Assembly: GCF_000515415.1 (NCBI RefSeq)
Contig: NZ_KI911783.1
Location: forward strand, 7,551,831-7,615,830
Length of the DNA: 64,000 nt
Origin: Bradyrhizobium sp. WSM1417
Lineage (GTDB): Bacteria > Pseudomonadota > Alphaproteobacteria > Rhizobiales > Xanthobacteraceae
Reading direction: 5' to 3'
The notes beneath the pieces are model-generated. The model ran no database searches and was not told the origin of the DNA. It was given only the letters and a program-made list of their open reading frames with translations. The translations under genes were made by a program, and so were the position numbers. Of the stretch, positions 44,776-54,850 are shown one piece after another. Position 1 is the stretch's first letter; each line of letters begins with the position of its first letter.

Positions 44776-45168
44776 TCAATGCGTTGGCTTGGTCGACGCA
44801 CCTCTCCGGAAGCTGCGAAGGTCAGACCGTTCGGGCTGAAAGGCCTGAACTAGAATTGGCACGGCGCTCGCAGGATCGCTGTCGCCACATACGAAAACAT
44901 CAGCGGCCGCGTAGGACCTCTCAGGCCAAGTATGCAAGGTAATGTGCGATTCAGCCAACAAGGCTATTGCGGAGACGCCGTGACCCGGACAAAACTTATG
45001 AACATGAAGGTGGAGTAATGTCGCACTCGCCGCACGGATGGCTTTTCGAATTGCGTCTTCCGCAATGGCCGCGTCGTCGAGGTTCTTCGCTCCCCATAGG
45101 TCGATGAGTATATGCGTCGCACCGGTGGACAGAGCCGGTGAGGCGTCCTTCTCGTCATCAATAGTCAT
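44776..45168 (-). CDS. speD: S-adenosylmethionine decarboxylase proenzyme (prokaryotic type)
   Basis: A 130-residue AdoMet decarboxylase precursor that self-cleaves to form a pyruvoyl group and makes decarboxylated AdoMet for spermidine synthesis. The cleavage context is ALLAESHITLHTWPERSYAA, with Ser after Glu as the future pyruvoyl residue; LLHLHVHKFCPGHGVS carries the family's His and Cys positions, and DVFVCGD follows. Length fits the small bacterial class. It stands alone 1.6 kb from the NRPS on the opposite strand; no spermidine synthase is seen nearby. Confidence 0.88.
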   Translation of the reverse strand: MTIDDEKDASPALSTGATHILIDLWGAKNLDDAAIAEDAIRKAIRAASATLLHLHVHKFCPGHGVSAIALLAESHITLHTWPERSYAAADVFVCGDSDPASAVPILVQAFQPERSDLRSFRRGASTKPTH

Positions 45169-46508
45169 TAAGAGATCTCCATTGAATTATCGGCCCAATA
45201 AGCTGAGCTATTCGGGATTTAGGTGACGAGGTGATCAGGCGCTTAGTTTGTCGGCACTTGGATGATCTCAATGACTCGTTGAATCCGAATTGCGAGGACC
45301 TTGGGCAACGGATTTGTGCCTTTGAGCCGCCGCCAGGTCCTTGATGCGGCGATCACCAGCTTGAATACCATCAGCCTGGCGGTGGTGTACTGCTGGCTCA
45401 AGGTCCGCCGAATTGGCTCTACCGTTTGCGACCAGCGTGATCGTTGTCGCTCCCAAAAAAAGAACTCCAGATCGCATCAAACACCCCGCGGCGCTTTCCC
45501 GATCCACTACCGATCGAGCTGGCACCGGTGATGGCACCGCGAATGAAGCAAGCAGTGTGCCGCTTGGAAGTGAGCGCTCTCCAGTTGCTTGGTACCGGGT
45601 GCATGCGTCAACTTGCGGACAATGGTCTTAAAGCTGACCTGCTGTAGCGTCCGACAGCATGCTGCGCAGCAGAAGCCGCCTTTCCCGCTGCGGCAGTAGA
45701 AGGAGACTTTTGTTGGCCTGCACAGATTTTCGATCTATCGAGGCACAGGCGAAACGGTGAAAGCCAATGAATATTGCCGGCGAGCGGAGCCGGCCTGGAC
45801 GCTGGACCCGTCTACCCACGCAGGGATTGCACCGGCTACGCCGCGGTTATCGAAATCCGGCTCGTGGGAAAAATCGTCACGAGGGATCATCACGCAACGC
45901 GACACACGCAGGAAAGGCTCATCATCAGCATCTTCCAGCTGAACACGAACATGAGGGCGGTAATAACAGGTCGGCTCCGGCTTAGCCGCAGTGCTAAGCG
46001 GCTTCGTCGCAACATTATTCGTGTCGGTTCTGCTGTAGCCGCCGAGACGGAAACTTCTGTGACGCGTGAAGAGAACTGCCGAGCATGCATGTCGTGGAGA
46101 CTAAGCGAAGGCGCTACCCGCAATTCAATTCCGGTTCGGAAAAGCCGGAACGCCCTTTGGCGTAGACTGGACGTTGCCTGCGCGTCCACAGCAAACGTTT
46201 CTGAGCGCACTTTCGTGTGCACCAAGGCCGACCACTGCGAACATCAGCAGACCAAGGACCGCGGGGCGGATGGTTCTGCACGCCCACGGCTCGTTACGCT
46301 GCCCATAGCTATCTCGTTATAGCCACGAGCGTCAAAATGTTTGAGCGCTTAACGACTATCCTTCAACCGTTATGCAAACAACGCCGGCCTCGTGGAAACG
46401 GTAACACACCTCTTTGTTGGTTCTTGCACAATCGATGTCATCGCTTGGGCGCCGCAGGCGACCTGCAGTCCGGCCAACGCCAAGCCCGCTTCCATGAGGA
46501 GAGCACAA
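45169..46508. other. Gene-poor stretch upstream of the NRPS region
   Basis: About 1.3 kb without a supportable gene. Short frames with Ser/Arg-rich composition occur on both strands. No NifA or sigma-54 site was found by eye. Confidence 0.4.
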
Positions 46509-46780
46509 ATGCAAGAAACCACAAGCCCGAACGAGTCTCTGAGCGCGTTGGTCGCGGGTGCCATGCAAACTATCACGTGTCTGCTACAAGATCCGGTAGA
46601 TGCCAACGCCAGCTTGAGGCCCTAACGTCCGGCAGTGTTCCCCTGCCGATCATCGAGGAAATCGAAGTGAACGCAAAGGACGAGAAGCTAAGAACGGGCA
46701 AAACGGCGCAATATGACTGGCAGAACCAGGGCGGCTACGGAATGCACACCTCAATCAGCATCCTCGGTGTTCTGATTTGA
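46509..46780 (+). pseudogene. Putative small peptide gene before the NRPS, frame-interrupted
   Basis: ATG 46509 has GAGGAGAG six bases upstream and reads QETTSPNESLSALVAGAMQT and LLQDPVDANASL before a stop at 46623. In another frame the sequence continues LEALTSGSVPLPIIEEIEVN, KLRTGKTAQYDWQNQGGYGM and HTSISILGVLI to a stop at 46778-46780. One frameshift near 46615 would give a peptide of about 90 residues. Alternatively GTG 46667, preceded by GAGG, starts a 37-residue peptide. The Gly/aromatic-rich end is unusual. It ends 33 bases before the NRPS start. Confidence 0.4.
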
Positions 46781-46813
46781 GGGCCGCAGAAGGCGATAAA
46801 TGGCGAGACGCGT

Positions 46814-49800
46814 ATGCCTACGGAAAATCGATCAGGCAAAAATCAGCTTGTGGAACGTCAGCCGGTCGACGCGATCACGGCGATCGATCGCCTTGCAAGA
46901 TCGGATCCGGAGAGGGTTGCGCTGAGGTACGGCGCAGACGAACTTACGTACAAGGCGCTGCGCGTAAGATCGGAATGCCTCGCGAGGACGTTACGAGAGC
47001 GGTGCGCTCGCGGCACAGTGATTGGCTATTGGGGTGAGCGGGACCTCGACTGGGCGACGGCAGTAGTCGCAATTTTGAAGGCTGGATCAACGTACCTGCC
47101 GCTCGATCCATCCTTACCGGCTCCGCGTACATCATTCATGATCGAGCAGAGTCGCTGTGCTCTGATTATGGGATCAGGCCAGCTGGATTCGGTCAACCCA
47201 ATCCGGGCTAGCAGCAAAGGCGCCACGGAATTCATGACGATAGAGGCGGCGCTGTGCAAGGGCCAGACTTCGTCTGTTGTGCCATCATGGAGCGAGGATG
47301 GACTTGCTTACATTCTGTTTACCTCTGGTTCAACGGGCCGTCCTAAGGGGGCAATGATCGAGCGTGCAGCCCTAAACAATCATCTGGCGGCAAAGATTGA
47401 TGCCCTAACCCTCACTCGGACGGATTGCATTGCGCAGACGGCATCGCACTGTTTTGACATCTCGTTGTGGCAGCTTTTGGCGGGGCTTTGCGTCGGAGGC
47501 TGTACCGCGCTCATTGATGATGCGACAGTGAAATCGCCAATATCGCTTCTCAAAGCGATTCAGGGACACGGCGTGACGGTAGTTCAACTCGTCCCCTCGA
47601 TGCTTGCAGTATTTGTTGAATATTTGAAGCCGCTTGCGGCGGCTGATCGAGCGCTGGACGGTTTGCGGATTATTTCGACGGTCGGAGAACCTTTGACACC
47701 CGCACTGGCGCGCGCGTGGCTTGACTTATATCCGCGCGTCCCCATTCTCAACCACTACGGGCCGACCGAGTGCGCGGACGGCGTCACGCATCATCTGGTT
47801 TCCGCGCCGCCTGCGCTGGCTGAAGCTTATGTGCCGATCGGCAAGCCGATTACTAATGTTGAGGTTTATATCGCCGACGGGCCGCGGCTGTGCAAGGCGG
47901 GAGAGGTCGGTGAAATCTGCGTTAGCGGTGTTGGCGTCGCTGCTGGTTACGTCAATGACGACGTCCGCACCAAGGATGCCTTTGGGCCAAACTCGTTCTC
48001 AAACGTCCCGTCCTTGCAGCGCCTATACAGGACAGGCGATCTCGGGCGCTTTCGTTCCGATGGTCTTTTGGAATGTCTCGGTCGACGCGACCGTCAGGTC
48101 AAAATCCGCGGGCACAGAATTGAGCTAGGAGAAATCGAGGCTCGCCTCTCCGCTCATCATTCGGTGCGTGGCGCCGTCGCGGTCGCCTCCGTCTGCGCAG
48201 GCGTAAAGCTTACGGCGAGAGACATAACCAGGGCTGAGGAGGAAAGCGGGACGAGACGACTCATCTCGTATGTGTCCGCTCCAGCTGAGGTAACGGAAGG
48301 CGAGCTTCAGAACTTCCTTGCTGAAGCGCTGCCCATCTACATGCTCCCAGAAAGAATCATCCACGTCGACGGTATTCCACTGACCAGTAATGGAAAGGTC
48401 GATATTGGAGCATTGCCCGACCCGACCAGCCTTCGCCCTCCATTGCCGACGCGATTCGAGGAACCGCAAACCGACCTCGAAGCGCAGCTGTGCCAGATTT
48501 GGTCCGGTGTTCTGCGCATTGAGAACATTGGTGTGAATGACCAGTTCATAAGCCTCGGTGGAGACTCGCTCCGGGCAATGCTCATATTGGGCCGTTTGCA
48601 GACCGAGCTCGGAGTGAGAACGGATTTCAGGCTGGTCCTGAATGGAACGATCCGATCTCTTGCGGCTTCGATCTCGGCGCGAGCCGAATCTAGGCCGTGC
48701 ACAGCGCCCGCTTGCGGAAAGCTGCTTACACGATCGCCTCTGACGCGAGTTCAAGAGCACCTGTGGTTTCTTTCGCAGCTCGATCCGTCTGCCAGGAACT
48801 ACATCATTCAGGGCGGCCTGCGAATGCGGGGCAGCATCAATCTGGTCGCGTTCAATCGCGCCTGGACCGATGTCGTTCATTCTCATCAGGCACTTTCGGC
48901 ACGCTTTATCGACGAGGACGGTCCGGTTCAGCTTTTTGATGCTCCGCACTGCGCAAATCTCGAATTGACTGATGCATCGCAACTCACGTCGCAGGAGGCT
49001 GAGAAGCTGATCGCAGAGCTAAGGCGAACAGAACTGAACGGCAGCTTTGATCTCAGCCAAGGCCATCTGTTTCGCGCGCGCATGATCATTTTTGGCCCTG
49101 AGAACCATCTCATACTGATCACCGCTCACGAAATCATCATCGATGCCTGGTCGATCTCTGTTCTGCTCAGGGATCTTCGACAAAGGTACGTGGACGCCGC
49201 GGCGTTTCTGCCAGACAACCGAGTGTCACTCTCGACCTACGCGGTCTGGGAAACACAACACGCTACTCCGGAGGCGCTTGCCAACCAATGTAGCTATTGG
49301 CGTCGTCAGATTGGTGATGATCCGCCGGTGCTTTCGCTTGGAACGGGACGAGCGCGGCCGCAGACAAATTCGTATCGCGGCGCATCGCATGCGGTGCTAC
49401 TTGGCAGGGAGCTATCCCATCAGATAAGGGAGTTTTCGCGCCGGCATAGGTGCACCACGTCGACAGCACTCCTCGCATGTTTCAAGCTTCTGCTGCGGAT
49501 GTACAGCGGTCAGGATGATATCATCGTTGGCATACCGCACGTCGTACGGGATCAACCTGGCAGTGCCGAAATTGTTGGTTTCTTCCTGAACATGCTGCCA
49601 ATCCGCTACGCGATCGATGTGGGCCAGTCCTTTGCGGTTCATGCCTTGCGCATCCAAGCACTGGTCAGCGATGCCATCGCAAATTCGGCATATCCGTTCG
49701 GCTGGATGGTAAGGGATACCAAGCTATATCGCGAAGCGGGACGATCACCGATCTTCCAAGTTATGTTCAACATGTACTCCGAGGCCGCGGAGCCACTTGG

Positions 49801-52800
49801 CGAACATGAGTTGGATCTGACATTCCGCGAATACGAGACCGGCTACGCAAAATTCGATCTGACATTGTACGCACAAGATCAGGGCGAGGAAATTGCCCTC
49901 CAGCTAGCGTACGCGGAAGACCTATTTTCCAGCGATCTGATTATCCGCATGGCCGACAATCTGCGCCGCCTGATTGCAGCCTGCATTGAGAAGCCGCTTA
50001 CGCCCATTCAAGATCTGAGCTGCCTCAGCGAGTCAGACGTCGCTATGCTGGACGCGCTAGAGGGCTCGGCGCAGTCGTATGAGACCGAATGTCCGCTTGT
50101 CCAAGCGTTCGAGCAAATCAGCGTCTCTAATCGCAACCAGGTGGCATATTATGGCGATTTCGGTGAGATCACATTCGGCCAGTTGCGTGAGCGCGTAACA
50201 GCTATCAGGTCGTTACTGCGGACTTCTGACGTGGGCGCTGGCGACATGGTCGCCATGCTGATCGACCGGTCGGCTGACGTTGCCGCTGTTATTCTAGCCG
50301 CACGAGCTTTGCAGTCCATTGTTGTCCCTATATCGCCGGATTATCCGCGTGATCGGATCGAACATATCCTGCGAGATAGTCAAGCAAAGCTTTTGGTTCA
50401 CGCAAATAGCCCTGAGCCTGCTTTTGAAGTGCCGTCGAAATGTTTATTGACGCTAGAAGCGTGCGGCGCGCCCGCGCGCGGTTTTGAGTGCAGCGACAAA
50501 CCACCAGATCAGGGAATTGCGAACCTTATATACACGTCGTCCTCAACCGGGAAGGCGAAGGGAGTTCTTATACCGGAATCGGCAATCCTCAATCGACTGA
50601 ACTGGATGTGGCGACGCTTTCCCTTCGATAGTACCGACGTGATGGTTGTCCAGAAGTCCGCATCAATTGTTGCGTCCGCTTGGGAGTATTTTGGAGGCCT
50701 TCTGAGAGGCGTGCCCGCGCTGATCCTGACCCAAGAGCAGTTGCTGGATCCAGATCTGTTGTTGTGCACGCTGGCCAGACATCGCGTGACACACTTGTTT
50801 GCCTCGCCGCCACTGCTGTCCGGCCTCATTGCTTCCCAAGAACGGCACTCGCGACCGACCTCCTTGCGCTTGGTCACGAGCAGCGCCGAACCGATGCCTT
50901 CCTCGCTCCCTGTTCGCTGGCGTGAGTATTTCCCGGACGTGCCGTTGTGGAACTTCTATGGTGCTACGGAATGTGCATCCAATGCGGCAGTTTACGAAAC
51001 ATCGGATGCCTGCGACGGCTCGTCGCACGTCCCCGTTGGACGCCCAATCGATAACGTCAAACTCTACGTGCTCGATGCCCGGTTGAAGAGAGTCCCCGTC
51101 GGAGCCGCCGGCGAACTCTGCATCGCGGGACGCTGCGTGAGCGCTGGGTACTGGCGGGATCAAGATCTGACCAACCGCTGTTTCGTGCCGAATCCGTATG
51201 ACGGCGGGCAATACCGCGTTCTTTATCGAAGTGGCGATATCGCGCGCATCTCAACAAGCGGCCTTCTTGAGATTTGCGGCCGATCGGACAATCAGATCAA
51301 AGTGCGGGGCTTTCGCATCGAGCTGGAGGAGGTCGAATCGGCCCTTGAGTCTCATGCGGCAATCGCAAAGGCCGTGGTCGTCGCAGAAGACATCGATGAC
51401 CAGCGTCGCTTGACGGCAAGCTTGGTGCCGGCTCGCGACGGTCTAAGCTCTGCAGATATTGTCACCCACTTGCGCCACACATTGCCGTCCTACATGATTC
51501 CCGCCTCCTTCCGTTTGGTTGACAGTATTCCCCTTACGGCGAGCGGAAAGATAGATCGTGCTCGCCTGTCGTCCGTTCCTTACCGCGAGGTCGGGCCTGT
51601 GCCATCTGCTGAGCTCTGCACGAGGAAGGAGCGTATTCTTGCTGCGATCTGGCAGGATCTATTAGGCGCCAAGTGGGTCGGACTCGATCAAAGCTTCTTT
51701 GATATCGGCGGCGACTCTCTTCTGAGCGTGCGCTGCGTCACGCTGGCGCGCAAAGCCGGGCTGAATCTCACTGTCGACCAACTCTATCGAACACCGACCA
51801 TCAGGGAATTGGCGGCAGACGAAGCGGCAGTTGCACTCGATACCTTCCTTTCTGGGGATGGCTCGTTGCCAGTTACCCCCGCGATCTCATCTTGGAGCCG
51901 TCTCGTCGGCTTCGATGAGCATTTCAACATCGGCGATCTGTTCTTCTTGCCCGGCGCAATCCTGAATATTCGAAGTCTGGAGCGCTCCCTTGCGCATGTC
52001 ATGGATAGGCACGAAGGCCTCAGACTCCGTATTGCGCGAACCGACGATGGTCTACGTCTGACAATCGGGCCTTCCGTGACCGAACGCCTGGTGGAGGAGA
52101 TCGATCTTGTCGGAATGGCCGACCCACAGCAACGTAAGGCAGTCGAGAGCATCTCAGCAAGACGTCAACACATGTTTCGGTTTGACGGCCAGACGCCTCT
52201 TGTTAACGTCACGGTGTTCCGCACATCGGAAAGCGGCGACTACTATCTGCTGGTCCTGATGCACCATTTTGTAGCGGACGGGATAGGCTATCGACTGTGC
52301 CTGGAAGCATTGGATGCGGCGTACGCCCCGGCCTCAGGCCACGCCGTGAGTGATCCCGAGAACATACAAATGCTCTCTGCATGGTTGAAGCGCCTTGAGC
52401 ACTACGCGAACAGCGAAGCGCCAGCCGAACTCAGCTACTGGGAGAGGATTGACTACCATCAGTTCAATTTGCACGCCGGCGCCACCCTATTGGGCGGCGC
52501 GAGCTTTTCGAAAGTGACCGCGAGAGAGCTTCATTATGCACGCCTTGAAGGTCGCATGGATGAAGCGAATTGCCGCTCCCTTTGGGAAGATCAGGGCAAG
52601 TACCATCTTGAGATTGACGAAGAAGCGACAGCTGATCTCCTCAACATTTCAGCCAGATTGGCGCACTGTCAGGACTTTGATGTGTTTCTTGCCGCCATTT
52701 CTGGCGCCTTTGGGCGCGTTTTCGGCAATTATTCGCTCTGGATCGATAGTCTTACCTCAACCCGAGGTCGGCTGTTCGACGATCTCGATCCATCTCAGAT

Positions 52801-53281
52801 CATCGGTCATATCAGCGAGCTCGTTCCGCTTCCCTTGAGTCTCACCGGAACGGAGCCCCGTCACGATCGTGCTCGTTCAATATACCGCCAGCGCAATGCC
52901 CTGCCGCGCAGCGGAATAGGCTTTCGTGCCATGAAATTCCTAAACCGAGATCCAGCCGTCCGGAGCCGGATCGATCGCCTGCCTTTGCCCAGAATTGGAG
53001 TGAATTATCGAGCGGGTTTGCAGCGCCATTTTCCACGCCGTTTCCTAGGCAAGGAACCTTCTCCACTTTGGATCGGCGAAGACATGGATGAAGGGGCCGT
53101 GATTCACCTCTTCTGGTTCGATGTCGGATATCAAGCCGGCCATCTACAGATCGAAACGAGGTATGATCCAACCCAAGTCAGCTATGAGGTGACCCGTAAT
53201 CTTTGCATGGTGTTGCAACAGGAGCTGTTGCAAACGATCAGCGAATTCCGAAGAGCTGGGGGCACCTTCATCCATGAATGA
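46814..53281 (+). CDS. Two-module non-ribosomal peptide synthetase (A-PCP-C-A-PCP-E-like)
   Basis: A 2,155-residue NRPS. Domains: A1 (about 15-530; core motif YILFTSGSTGRPKG near 168, NHYGPTEC, YRTGDLGRF, final SNGKVD); PCP1 with Ser in LGGDSL (about 585); C (about 635-1060); A2 (about 1090-1575; YTSSSTGKAKGV near 1237, NFYGATEC, YRSGDIARI, TASGKIDR); PCP2 with IGGDSL (about 1632); and a terminal condensation-like domain with HHFVADG (about 1815) followed by GRLFDDLDPSQIIGH, the arrangement of epimerisation domains. In the internal C domain the HHxxxDG motif reads HEIIIDA, so the catalytic second His is Glu. There is no thioesterase or reductase. The product would be a two-residue unit, probably D-configured at the second position. 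It overlaps a MATE exporter gene. Confidence 0.9.
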   Translation: MPTENRSGKNQLVERQPVDAITAIDRLARSDPERVALRYGADELTYKALRVRSECLARTLRERCARGTVIGYWGERDLDWATAVVAILKAGSTYLPLDPSLPAPRTSFMIEQSRCALIMGSGQLDSVNPIRASSKGATEFMTIEAALCKGQTSSVVPSWSEDGLAYILFTSGSTGRPKGAMIERAALNNHLAAKIDALTLTRTDCIAQTASHCFDISLWQLLAGLCVGGCTALIDDATVKSPISLLKAIQGHGVTVVQLVPSMLAVFVEYLKPLAAADRALDGLRIISTVGEPLTPALARAWLDLYPRVPILNHYGPTECADGVTHHLVSAPPALAEAYVPIGKPITNVEVYIADGPRLCKAGEVGEICVSGVGVAAGYVNDDVRTKDAFGPNSFSNVPSLQRLYRTGDLGRFRSDGLLECLGRRDRQVKIRGHRIELGEIEARLSAHHSVRGAVAVASVCAGVKLTARDITRAEEESGTRRLISYVSAPAEVTEGELQNFLAEALPIYMLPERIIHVDGIPLTSNGKVDIGALPDPTSLRPPLPTRFEEPQTDLEAQLCQIWSGVLRIENIGVNDQFISLGGDSLRAMLILGRLQTELGVRTDFRLVLNGTIRSLAASISARAESRPCTAPACGKLLTRSPLTRVQEHLWFLSQLDPSARNYIIQGGLRMRGSINLVAFNRAWTDVVHSHQALSARFIDEDGPVQLFDAPHCANLELTDASQLTSQEAEKLIAELRRTELNGSFDLSQGHLFRARMIIFGPENHLILITAHEIIIDAWSISVLLRDLRQRYVDAAAFLPDNRVSLSTYAVWETQHATPEALANQCSYWRRQIGDDPPVLSLGTGRARPQTNSYRGASHAVLLGRELSHQIREFSRRHRCTTSTALLACFKLLLRMYSGQDDIIVGIPHVVRDQPGSAEIVGFFLNMLPIRYAIDVGQSFAVHALRIQALVSDAIANSAYPFGWMVRDTKLYREAGRSPIFQVMFNMYSEAAEPLGEHELDLTFREYETGYAKFDLTLYAQDQGEEIALQLAYAEDLFSSDLIIRMADNLRRLIAACIEKPLTPIQDLSCLSESDVAMLDALEGSAQSYETECPLVQAFEQISVSNRNQVAYYGDFGEITFGQLRERVTAIRSLLRTSDVGAGDMVAMLIDRSADVAAVILAARALQSIVVPISPDYPRDRIEHILRDSQAKLLVHANSPEPAFEVPSKCLLTLEACGAPARGFECSDKPPDQGIANLIYTSSSTGKAKGVLIPESAILNRLNWMWRRFPFDSTDVMVVQKSASIVASAWEYFGGLLRGVPALILTQEQLLDPDLLLCTLARHRVTHLFASPPLLSGLIASQERHSRPTSLRLVTSSAEPMPSSLPVRWREYFPDVPLWNFYGATECASNAAVYETSDACDGSSHVPVGRPIDNVKLYVLDARLKRVPVGAAGELCIAGRCVSAGYWRDQDLTNRCFVPNPYDGGQYRVLYRSGDIARISTSGLLEICGRSDNQIKVRGFRIELEEVESALESHAAIAKAVVVAEDIDDQRRLTASLVPARDGLSSADIVTHLRHTLPSYMIPASFRLVDSIPLTASGKIDRARLSSVPYREVGPVPSAELCTRKERILAAIWQDLLGAKWVGLDQSFFDIGGDSLLSVRCVTLARKAGLNLTVDQLYRTPTIRELAADEAAVALDTFLSGDGSLPVTPAISSWSRLVGFDEHFNIGDLFFLPGAILNIRSLERSLAHVMDRHEGLRLRIARTDDGLRLTIGPSVTERLVEEIDLVGMADPQQRKAVESISARRQHMFRFDGQTPLVNVTVFRTSESGDYYLLVLMHHFVADGIGYRLCLEALDAAYAPASGHAVSDPENIQMLSAWLKRLEHYANSEAPAELSYWERIDYHQFNLHAGATLLGGASFSKVTARELHYARLEGRMDEANCRSLWEDQGKYHLEIDEEATADLLNISARLAHCQDFDVFLAAISGAFGRVFGNYSLWIDSLTSTRGRLFDDLDPSQIIGHISELVPLPLSLTGTEPRHDRARSIYRQRNALPRSGIGFRAMKFLNRDPAVRSRIDRLPLPRIGVNYRAGLQRHFPRRFLGKEPSPLWIGEDMDEGAVIHLFWFDVGYQAGHLQIETRYDPTQVSYEVTRNLCMVLQQELLQTISEFRRAGGTFIHE

Positions 53282-54701
53282 GCCGGATGCAATTTCGCCA
53301 ATCGAGAGCGATCGCAATGTGATGCCAAAGAAAAAGCAGCACATCGATCTATCGGATCCCAATCTCTCGAGCCTTATCCTGCGGCTCGCCATTCCGTCTG
53401 TTGTTGGCTTATCGATCCACGCGTTACAGCAGGTCGTCAACGCGATCTTTGTTGGCGCACTTGGCGCGCAGGCGCTCGCAGCTGTCAGCATGACCTTGCC
53501 GATCGTGGTTCTGCTCGCGGCCGTCGGGCAGGGGATCGGTGTTGGAGCAGCGTCGTTCATATCTCGTCATCTTGGCGCCGGTGAATACCTGGAGGCGAGT
53601 CGAGGCGCAAGTACTGCACTCGCGCTCGCCGCCCCGATCGGTATCATAGTTACCGTCGCTGTGCTTCTGAACCTGCGAGGGATCTTCGTAACGCTCGGAG
53701 CAAGTCCAACCATCATGCCCGTGGCGCTCGACTACGCCGGGACGCTTTTGTTCGGGTACACCCTGATGCTTCTAAACATTGTCAACGGCTTCATCGTCAG
53801 AGCCGAGGGCAACACACGATTCAGCATGTGGACGATGATGACCGCCTTCATACTGAACGCGGTGCTTGATCCCGTCTTCATATTCTTGCTGGACTTGGGT
53901 GTGCGAGGCGCAGCCCTCGCAACGCTGGTATCTCAGATCGCTGCTATTAGCCTCTATATCGCGTATTTTACGAAGCTTGGCGGAACAGTTGTCGTCAGGA
54001 TATCTCACATATCATTGCGAGCAGATCGCATCAGACAGCTCGCGTTCATAGGGGCGCCGTCGACGATCACCAGTATCTTATCTGCTATTGCCGTTATGCT
54101 CTTGTACGGAGCTGCTGCGCCGTTCGGCGACGATTCGATCGCGGCCGTGGGAATAGCTGTGCGAATCTTGACGATGGGCGCACTACCTATCACCGGCTTC
54201 TGCATAGGCTCTCAAGCTGTCCTGGGTTTCGGTTGGGGCGCACGCGACTTTGCTCGTGTATTGAAGGCTGCGAAGTTCATGCTCGCCATGACCGTCGCTC
54301 TTGCCGTCGCGTATTCTGTGGCCGTTGTGAGTTTTGCGCGACCTTTGGTCAGGCTGTTCAGCGATAGCGATAAAGTCACGGAAATTGCCGTCTCGACCTG
54401 CATCGTCTTCCATCTGTTTTTTGGACTGTTTGGTGTTGAGAAGTTTGTGGCGACGATGCTTCAGTCGTTCGGGAGAGCACGCCTCAGTGCGGTTGTGTCC
54501 TTGGCAAGGCAGGGCTATCTCTTCATACCGGCCGTACTGTTATTCCCGGTCATATCGGGTTTCAACGGACTGTTGGCCAGCCAAGCAATCGCTGAGCTGG
54601 GCGCCGGAATGATCGCGCTGTTTGTCTTGTTCCACGAATTCGCTGAGCTCAGACGAGCGCTCCGGCATCCTATTTCAAGAGCGATCGAGATCGCGGGGTG
54701 A
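53274..54701 (+). CDS. MATE-family efflux transporter
   Basis: A 475-residue multidrug/toxin exporter with about 12 membrane helices in two similar halves (ILRLAIPSVVGLSIHALQQV, VSMTLPIVVLLAAVGQGIGV, GFIVRAEGNTRFSMWTMMTA, and AFIGAPSTITSILSAIAVML in the second half). MATE proteins use Na+ or H+ gradients. Its ATG lies eight bases inside the end of the NRPS gene, so the two are translationally coupled. Export of the NRPS product is the likely role. Confidence 0.92.
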   Translation: MNEPDAISPIESDRNVMPKKKQHIDLSDPNLSSLILRLAIPSVVGLSIHALQQVVNAIFVGALGAQALAAVSMTLPIVVLLAAVGQGIGVGAASFISRHLGAGEYLEASRGASTALALAAPIGIIVTVAVLLNLRGIFVTLGASPTIMPVALDYAGTLLFGYTLMLLNIVNGFIVRAEGNTRFSMWTMMTAFILNAVLDPVFIFLLDLGVRGAALATLVSQIAAISLYIAYFTKLGGTVVVRISHISLRADRIRQLAFIGAPSTITSILSAIAVMLLYGAAAPFGDDSIAAVGIAVRILTMGALPITGFCIGSQAVLGFGWGARDFARVLKAAKFMLAMTVALAVAYSVAVVSFARPLVRLFSDSDKVTEIAVSTCIVFHLFFGLFGVEKFVATMLQSFGRARLSAVVSLARQGYLFIPAVLLFPVISGFNGLLASQAIAELGAGMIALFVLFHEFAELRRALRHPISRAIEIAG

Positions 54702-54780
54702 CCTGACAAGAGACGTCATCGGAGCTCAGAGCAAAAGGGCCTACATAGCCGGAGAGGTGTTGCGCTCCAAATAAAGTGTT
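54702..54780. other. Spacer after the MATE gene
   Basis: Short non-coding stretch, nothing recognised. Confidence 0.4.
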
Positions 54781-54816
54781 ATTCGGCTTGCAATATGGGC
54801 TCTGTGTCATATGTGG
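54781..54816 (+). repeat. Solo ISL3-type end, similar to the left end of the intact ISL3 element
   Basis: ATTCGGCTTGCAATATGGGC and the next 16 bases resemble 58574-58610, the left end of the ISL3 element, including the GGCTCTG end and the outer ATTCGGCYTGCAATAT. No transposase gene is attached here. Confidence 0.55.
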
Positions 54817-54850
54817 AACGGCCGGGATCGCTTCCTCACCGGTCAGATGC

